A DNA stretch of 64,000 nt, from contig NZ_BBDM01000016.1 in assembly GCF_001316245.1 (NCBI RefSeq), positions 1 to 64,000 of the forward strand, in the 5' to 3' direction. Made by a program: the position numbers and the translations under genes. Positions 58,293 to 64,000 of the stretch are shown here, piece by piece. Every line of letters starts with the position of its first letter. Within the stretch, counting starts at the first letter, position 1. Under the pieces are notes generated by a model. That model was not told the DNA's origin, ran no database searches, and worked only from the letters and a program-made list of their open reading frames with translations. This DNA comes from Vulcanisaeta sp. JCM 14467. Its GTDB lineage: Archaea; Thermoproteota; Thermoprotei; Thermoproteales; Thermocladiaceae.

Positions 58293-59317
58293 GTGTTCAC
58301 AACAGACCTATTCACAGCAGGCAGGATATACTTCGAAAGCAAAAACGTGGCGAGCTTCCGACATCAACGACTTCATAAACTTCATAAAACTCACCACCGA
58401 GAAAAATCACTAAGCACAGGCGAAGCCGCGGAAATAGCCAAGGCCCTAAACATCAACGCAAGGGATGTGCTAGGCTACACATCACTCAGCTGGCACCTCG
58501 GGATACTGGCCACGGGCTACGGCAACACCTACACACCAATAAGGCTCGCCAAAGACATAGCCAAAAACCTGCGAAAAACCCAATAAGCAATGCCTAGAAC
58601 TACTACGCAGCACATTCCTAAGGTGGGCACCACTATAGGTTCTCTTCCAATACCTATCAGGTAGGAAATTCGACAGGGGGGATCGTTGAGGAGTTCGGCG
58701 GCGAAATGAGGATGTGGAATAGAATAATGATGGAAATAGGCTTACGGATAAAAACCTACAGGGGCGAACCACCAACCAAGCCCTTCAACGACTACCTAAT
58801 CCCAAGACTATTCAATAAATTAATCAACCAGCTAGGCCTCAGCGACGTAAGCACAGGGGAACTCAGGAACCAATCATTAACCACCGTCAAGAGCAGGGAC
58901 GGCGAACCACTAGCCGCAGTCGGCATAGCCCACATCATTTACTCATCATCCAAAGAAGCCACGCTGGTTTCACAATACCTCGACAAGTACGGCCTAATAT
59001 TCATAACCAAGGTACTAAAGACCCGCGCAAGCCGCGTAAACGTGAACATAATAGTGAAGAAACAAGGGCTCAGGGAACTAAGCCCTACAGACATCAAACA
59101 AATCGCGATGAACGAAGGCATTGACGCGGATAGCATCAACCTGGAATTCACAAATAAACCACTACACGCAAAAATCTACGCATCAAACAACGACATATTC
59201 ATAACAAGCGCAAACCTACTCAAAAACTCCCTCACCAGAAACGTCGAGACAGGCCTAATGATAAGGAACCAACCCCAACACGAAATCGAAACACTCATAA
59301 ACGAACTAAGAACCTAA
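58293..59317 (+). CDS. Phospholipase D-like (HKD) nuclease-type protein, several frameshifts
   Basis: Start GTG 58293 (FTTDLFTAGRIYFESKNVASF). Two or three missing bases between 58355 and 58690 break the frame. Pieces read DINDFINFIKLTTEKN, LSTGEAAEIAKALNINARDVLGY (a helix-turn-helix), CLELLRSTFLRWAPL and FSSNTYQVGNSTGGIVEEFGGEM. The last frame (58706-59317) has the HKD motif LHAKIYASNNDIFITSANLLKNSL, with a preceding helical and strand core (RVNVNIIVKKQGLRELS). One HKD motif per chain means a dimeric active site. Members cut nucleic acids or lipids. It lies 100 nt from CRISPR array 2, so a defence role is possible. Confidence 0.65.
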
Positions 59318-59417
59318 CACCAAGACACAAACAAACACAACAAAACTCACCACACACTAAATCAAACCCCAAGGGAAAAATACACTCATTGAACCTCGGT
59401 ACACCAACCTTCCCTCA

Positions 59418-59775
59418 CCATCAATATTCTATTGAAATCTTCTATCGTGCCATATAATATGCACCATGCCACCGTGCAATATAATAGTCTTTCAATATTC
59501 TATTGAAATCCTCAACTGAGGAGTTGATTGACATTGGCTACGCAATAGTTGATTACGGCTTTCAATATTCTATTGAAATCTTCTTTCCTACCCGTGTCCT
59601 CCCCACCAGCTATGTATAGGCTTTCAATATTCTATTGAAATCTTCGTTTAAGGAATTTTCCAGCTTCTGTGATTATTGACGTTTTAACTTTCAATATTCT
59701 ATTGAAATCTTCCTATGTAGAGGCAATATTATTGAACACCGTGTCTGCCCCTTTCAATATTCTATTGAAATCTTC
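59418..59775 (-). CRISPR. CRISPR array 2: 6 repeats, 5 spacers
   Basis: On the minus strand the same 25-nt repeat as in array 1 occurs at 59751, 59688, 59621 and 59559 exactly, at 59489 with one mismatch and at 59418 with changes in its last bases. Spacers are 37-46 nt. The leader lies to the right (59776-60066), so transcription is leftward and the newest spacer is 59713-59750. It faces array 1 across 57 kb. Decay is limited to the two repeats farthest from the leader. Confidence 0.97.
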
Positions 59776-59980
59776 TGGTTCGCTGGTTTATTTGCCCCTT
59801 TATAAGTCTTTTTCTTTCGTATTTAGGCTCCATTGGAACATGTTTCTACTTCTAATCTTCACGAACCGTGTTTGTTCTCACGGTCTGCATTAGGAATTGA
59901 ATTGTTGTTATAATGATATTTCAGCTTCTCAATACCGTACTTGTTCTAATGATGCTTTATCCATTGTAAAATGGAGAAAG

Positions 59981-59996
59981 TGCATGGTACCATGCA
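59981..59996. promoter_or_regulatory. Proximal palindromic box of CRISPR leader 2
   Basis: TGCATG-GTAC-CATGCA is a perfect 16-bp palindrome (the GTAC centre is itself symmetric). It corresponds to 2345-2360 in leader 1, where one arm has CGTGCA. Confidence 0.72.
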
Positions 59997-60049
59997 CTCT
60001 ATACGAACATTGATGCATTCAATTACACAAGGAAACACTTAAAAGTGAA

Positions 60050-60065
60050 TGCACGAAACCATGCA
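60050..60065. promoter_or_regulatory. Distal palindromic box of CRISPR leader 2
   Basis: TGCACG-AAAC-CATGCA corresponds to the box at 2275-2290 and is 69 nt from the proximal box. The two arms pair as TGCAYG/CRTGCA. Confidence 0.65.
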
Positions 60066-60066
60066 C

Positions 60067-60342
60067 ATCAAACACCCTTCAGCGCACGGCTTCACGCACC
60101 TGGGCCTCACCGTGAGCGGCCAATCCTAGCCTAATGCCACGGCATTAATGAGCCTCGTGGTCGCCACTAAAAGCCAGGTGGGCATTACGCAACACCCAAT
60201 GACGCACCCCAAAGGCCCATGAAAAACTGCAAACCACGTCAAAGCAACACCACGCTTAAATAAGATCCAAAAGGTCAAATAATGAGCGGAAGGGATGACA
60301 AGCCCTGTAGCAATGACACGGCCAATTCCCGAAAATATTGCG
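60067..60342. other. Spacer between CRISPR leader 2 and a PaREP1 gene
   Basis: About 275 nt. A 77-residue minus frame crosses it but has poor coding character. No repeat or RNA is supported. Confidence 0.4.
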
Positions 60343-60736
60343 TCAAGACCCCTCATCAAGAAGCTTCCTAACCTCCTGAATCAGGGCCTCGATTATCGGC
60401 ACCCTAGCCCTCACACCCTCGGCATTAAGTACCCTCGCCAAACCCCTCCACGTAGAGGAAGTATCCATGAACCCAGGCACACCAGGCAGTATTACCAAGC
60501 CTACGAGCCGCACTATCCAGCAACCCCATACTCCACCTATCCCTGGCCAGGGCTTCCCTAGCCTCCTCAAGCCCCTTGGCAATGGCCAACGCCTTCACCG
60601 TCTCCTCCACAGCCTTATAAAACGCCGCACACGCCCAAGCCACATCACCCCTACCCATCGACTCAACACCCTCACTAAACATCCTCACGGCCAACTCAGC
60701 ATGAGCCCTAAACTCCCCACCAACCATACCGAACAA
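60343..60736 (-). CDS. PaREP1-family protein, divergent type, one frameshift
   Basis: ATG 60736 opens a frame with ELAVRMFSEGVESMGRGDVAWACAAFYKAVEETVKALAIAKGLEEAREALARDRWSMGLLDSAARRLG, a clear PaREP1 (HEPN-like) core. It leaves frame after FLYVEGF near 60440. One restored base gives LARVLNAEGVRARVPIIEALIQEVRKLLDEGS and a stop at 60343, about 131 residues. It belongs to the other main PaREP1 subgroup from the three paralogs at 55832-57683. Located beside the leader of array 2. Confidence 0.75.
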
Positions 60737-61156
60737 TTAACAAACACAAACCTAAAAGCCTTAAGCCATAAACCCACAACCTAACGCCCAGGGAAACCCA
60801 GCACACCAAGCAACTTTCCCGTGAGCATCAAGGTCGTAACAATCAAGGCAAAACGCCTAAGACGACAGCTTGACCCCTTTAATCATTGCAATGCCTTATT
60901 GATTCATGGACCATGAATGCCTACAGACCACAACATAAAAAAATCTTCACCTAAAACTCCCCACACACGCTCTAGGTACGCCTTAACGACCCACGAATAC
61001 GCAGCACAAACCCAACGTGGTCACAATTTCACTAAGTAATAAATCCCAACGCATCTTCAGCACTTCAGGCTGGTCATAATCTCCACCCTCTCAAATTAAA
61101 TAGGCCCTTTCTCGTTAACCTCATTCACATGCTTATAAATTCAGGCTTCACACCAA
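60737..61156. other. Gene-poor stretch
   Basis: About 420 nt with short frames only. Fragments such as a Lys/Arg-rich 30-codon frame near 60820 are too short to call. A weak TATA-like sequence at 61133-61140 is not clearly linked to a gene. Confidence 0.4.
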
Positions 61157-61366
61157 TTAATATAGGCATGCCTTGCTTGTTTGACAAGTCTGTTTATTCA
61201 AATCCCTTCCATCTCTATATTTAAATTCGTACGCACCAGAAGACGCTTCCCTAATGAAACCGTTAGAAGTTATAAAGCCCTCTATTTTACTCATGGGATC
61301 TCGACCGTAAAAGGCACTAACCCTTTCCGGACAATGGTATCCACATTTTAACTTAATACGATTCAT
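61157..61366 (-). CDS. Small protein divergent from the large surface protein, function unknown
   Basis: 69 residues (MNRIKLKCGYHCPERVSAFYGRDPM...). ATG 61366 lies only 4-5 nt from a box A (GACTTTAAATATG in minus sense), so translation may start at an internal ATG (MSKIEGFITS) instead. It carries Cys pairs at both ends (CGYHC and CQTSKAC). Its promoter shares the 22-bp palindrome with the divergent gene, so it could encode or belong to the regulator system. No family recognised. Confidence 0.4.
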   Translation of the reverse strand: MNRIKLKCGYHCPERVSAFYGRDPMSKIEGFITSNGFIREASSGAYEFKYRDGRDLNKQTCQTSKACLY

Positions 61367-61376
61367 ATTTAAAGTC

Positions 61377-61398
61377 TTGTCACGGAATTCCGTGACAA
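61377..61398. promoter_or_regulatory. Perfect 22-bp palindromic operator
   Basis: Half-site TTGTCACGGAA is followed directly by its exact complement TTCCGTGACAA. It ends 2 nt before box A CCTTAAATAC (61401-61410) of the rightward gene and begins next to the box A of the leftward gene, so a bound dimer would sit on the BRE of one promoter and beside the other. A close copy is at 63976-63997. Confidence 0.8.
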
Positions 61399-61423
61399 AA
61401 CCTTAAATACAAATTGACTATTA

Positions 61424-63920
61424 TTGCACGGTGGTAATACGGCCTTGTTCAGGTACATCATGATTACGGCATTAATCATTACTTCACTCGTTATAGTATC
61501 ACCCAGTTTTGCCTTTGCTCAGTCCACATCCTCGGTAAGCATTGGTTCCGTGACCGCCCTAAGTATGTACCCAACACCTGTTAATGGACAGTACCTAATA
61601 GCTGCCGGTGTTAATTCCAGTGATCAGTACTATGTATATTTACTTTCCTGGTCACCAAGTGGTGGTCTTAAGACATTATGGAGTATGAACGAACCTGAGG
61701 AGGTTACGTCAGTGGCAGTTTCACAGAACTATGTAATTGTGGGTTTAAGCGGATATTCAGGTGAACAAGGTATTGTTAACGCCTATTCAATCAATGGTAA
61801 AGAGCTATGGAGCTATACCTTTCCATATTCCTGGGTTGTTGGTATAAACAGTATTGCTATATCCCTAATCAGCAATTGGTCGCAGCTGCCACAAGCGGCC
61901 CTCCAGGGCAGCCATATGGTGATTTAATAGTATTTAATGCAGCAATAGGCAATGCCATCTGGAGTTATACATATGGTACATCCCAATTCTTAGGCACTAA
62001 GGAAGCCATCTTTTCACCCAATGGCAACTACCTCCTCCTAATTGCTGGTAATGGGTATGCCTCTGGCGGCTATGTTATTCTCTTCAATGCCTATAATGGG
62101 CAGGTGATTTGGGATTTATTGAATCTTGCTGACCCGAACGTGGCATCACTCAGTCCCGACGGTCAATACATAGTTGTCGGTTCGGCGAATTCCTACGCCT
62201 GGGGTGGTCATAATCATGCATACCTAATAAGCATCAGCGGTGATGTCCTATGGAGTTACACCACAGGCCCTAACGCACCAAATGCCTGGTCTGATTGGGT
62301 ATCTACGAACTACGGCGCGAGCAGGACAGCCGTGGCAGGCAACGGCTACCTGTACTTCTTCAACATCGATGGCTCAATAACCTGGCAATACCCACTGGGC
62401 TTTGGTAACTCCCTGGTTGCCGAGTCTGAGGATGGTAATATTGTCGCTGTGGCTGAGCTTGGCGGTAATGAGTTACTAGTCTTTAATGGCACAGGGTTGC
62501 CCATGACGTACACAGTGCCAAGTCAAATAAATAACATGGTAATGAGCAGTGATGGCTCATTGATAGTACTAGGCACACAATCAGGGGTTGTGGCTATTCC
62601 ATTATCAGAGTTCTCCTCACCAGTAGGCTCTAAGTCAATACCTGTTGTTATGTTCAATGGATATGACCAATACTTCCAATCATCAAATTGTTGGTGGAAC
62701 TCCCCAACTACTGACTTTAGCGTTATTGGGTTTGTATATATCGAGAACCCTAACCCCACAAATCCTGAATTTCTTTGGTATAGTGCTTATTGCGGTGAAG
62801 CTAGTGTGACCATTTATGACGATTCAATAGCTTTTAATGTTAAACTTAATAATGGTGGCGGTTGGCACTCCACCTATGTAAATATAACACAGCCTGGGTG
62901 GTATATCATTGGTACGGTTTATATAAATGACGAGAAGGCTACACTCTATGTTAAGCAATGGGGTTCAAATACTGTATTATCATCATCAATAACATTACCA
63001 CCAGGTTATGAATTATGGCAACCAGCCTGCGGCTTTCCAGCAATTGGCGCATACACATGCGGCTGGACCAGGAATTACTTCAACGGTGCTATTTATTACC
63101 TCGCCTTCTATACGCAGGCAATTAATCAGGAATCCATGGATTACATATTTAATAATCCCCTCAACATCAATAATCTTCCTAATAACGGATTAGTTGCCTT
63201 ATACCTAGCTAACTCGTATAATCAACAATCTAGTGTTTGGGTTGACACAATAAGCGGTAATAATGCACAAGGGGCAAACGGCCCATATTAACATACTTAA
63301 CAATAACACCAGTATCACCTGCATATTATGACGTGGTCTTTACCGAGACAGGGCTGCCTAGTGGCCTTCAATGGTCTGTGACGTTGAATGGCACAACTGA
63401 AAGCTCCACATCCAACCAGATAGTGTTTAAGGTGATAAGCGGTAATTATGAGTACGCAATAAATGTACCAAGTGGTTACACCGTAACACCTCAGTCAGGC
63501 ACATTAATCGTAACTGCAAATACAACACTTAGTATAACCGTGGTACCAATGACGTACTCAGTCACATTTGTGGAGAGCGGTTTACCACAGGGTACCCAAT
63601 GGTTTGTTTATTTAAATGGCCGTGAGGAGGGTTCGGTAGGTAATGAGATAGTGTTTAATGAATCCAATGGGTATTATCAATTTACAATACCCAGCGTAGG
63701 TAATTATTCACCAACGCCATCCAGTGGTAATGTTACTGTAAGTAATGGGAATGTAATCATTACAGTATACTTCACACAGGCACCCAGTTACCAATCACAA
63801 CCCAAACAAGCCATAAGCATCTTCAATTTCAATTCACTACTTATCGACCTAATCATTGCCATAATAATTCTACTCATGGTTATAGCAGTTATCGAGGCTT
63901 TGAAACTGAGGAGGAAGTAA
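61424..63920 (+). CDS. Large cell-surface protein: beta-propeller, LamG-like domain, repeats, C-terminal anchor; two frameshifts
   Basis: TTG 61424 follows box A CCTTAAATAC by about 20 nt. The signal peptide is FRYIMITALIITSLVIVSPSFAFAQ. About six propeller-type repeats follow (IVFNAAIGNAIWSYTYG, VILFNAYNGQVIWDLLN, AYLISISGDVLWSYTTG, LYFFNIDGSITWQYPLG), like PQQ/WD blades. One restored base is needed near 61867. A LamG/concanavalin-like domain (about 62640-63270) precedes a second break near 63291. Two copies of a VVFTETGLPSGLQWSVTLNG / VTFVESGLPQGTQWFVYLNG repeat follow, then LLIDLIIAIIILLMVIAVI and RRK. Total about 832 residues, an exported, membrane-held protein. Confidence 0.85.
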
Positions 63921-63975
63921 GCCTCTTAAAATCAAAACTAATTTTATTATATTATTAGTAAGTTCATTGCGATAA

Positions 63976-63997
63976 CTGTCACGGCATCTCGTGACAA
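63976..63997. promoter_or_regulatory. Second copy of the TGTCACG operator, at the window end
   Basis: CTGTCACGGCATCTCGTGACAA matches the operator at 61377-61398 at 18 of 22 positions, with both arms TGTCACG/CGTGACA intact and changes at the edge and centre. It begins 56 nt after the stop of the surface protein, so it probably controls the next gene, outside the window. Confidence 0.65.
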
Positions 63998-64000
63998 TTT

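Larger units (their letters stand above)
59776..60066 (-). promoter_or_regulatory. CRISPR leader of array 2
   Basis: Read leftward, it matches leader 1: TGGTTCGCTGG at the repeat edge, box A CTTATAAAG (reverse complement at 59798-59806), the long shared block with CACGAACCGTG and CAATTCCTAATGC, then the two palindromic boxes with a distal box A (CTTTTAAGTG) between them. Differences from leader 1 are scattered substitutions and small indels, for example in the middle (ATAATGATATTTC). Confidence 0.85.

Noticed and set aside
60126-60359. 77-residue minus-strand protein with hydrophobic middle
   Set aside because: Overlaps the start of leader 2 flank and the PaREP1 end, has poor codon character and no promoter or Shine-Dalgarno.
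7229-63920. Programmed frameshifting as the reason for the many split genes
   Set aside because: Breaks occur in too many unrelated families, at non-conserved places and without common slippery sites or downstream structures. Missing bases in the consensus explain them better.

Overview
The window is chromosomal DNA of a hyperthermophilic crenarchaeon, most likely a member of the Thermoproteales close to Vulcanisaeta or Caldivirga. This is inferred from gene content, since no rRNA is present. The pointers are leaderless genes 20-30 nt behind TTTAAA-type box A elements, frequent GTG/TTG starts, a split GMP synthase, archaeal Rpo7 and aIF1, homotetramer-type tRNA splicing endonuclease, thermopsin and PaREP1 families, a crenarchaeal IS607 element and 25-nt CRISPR repeats.

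Layout. (1) 1-5434: two small genes, then a tRNA-Gly(CCC) gene whose 3' 43 nt are repeated at 5392-5434. The repeats bracket a 4.7 kb integrated element. It carries a decayed tyrosine integrase, a CRISPR array of 18 repeats with its leader, two cargo genes (one a coiled-coil PD-(D/E)XK nuclease-like protein) and a broken gene at the right end. (2) 5435-7228: small orphan genes and a very AT-rich spacer. (3) 7229-20990: purine salvage and GMP synthesis, an APC permease with an amidohydrolase, TauE/DUF1634, EamA and MFS transporters, an IS607 element with a candidate guide-RNA end, and a thermopsin-like protease. (4) 21065-25307: a leftward run with tRNA splicing endonuclease, a B-box-like zinc protein, an HTH-CBS regulator, a threonine synthase-like protein that has lost its PLP lysine and gained a winged helix, and an unknown protein. 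(5) 25695-34461: a type IV filament locus with pilin-like proteins, TadC-like membrane protein, secretion ATPase, ParA/CpaE-like ATPase and unknown partners. (6) 35120-40692: herA-mre11-rad50. (7) 40741-52881: surface proteins, AcdA, antiporter, YhfC protease, ClC channel, retropepsin-like protease, methyltransferase, MFS and ABC exporters. (8) 52895-55779: leftward information/metabolism cluster with Rpo7, aIF1 and MTA phosphorylase. (9) 55832-61366: accessory zone with four PaREP1 genes, an ATPase relic, a PLD-type nuclease and a second CRISPR array facing the first. (10) 61424-63920: a large surface protein behind a 22-bp perfect palindrome.

Genes act together in several blocks: purine salvage (7229-9587), end resection (herA-mre11-rad50), filament assembly, and adaptive immunity. 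No cas genes lie in the window, so both arrays must be served in trans. Both leaders carry the same pair of palindromic boxes, which suggests common control.

A caution for every reader: about 25 genes, including rad50, herA and mtnP, are split by what looks like single missing bases, and the reading frame resumes perfectly when one base is restored. This points to consensus errors in the assembly rather than mass pseudogenisation. I therefore annotate such genes across the break and say where the break is.
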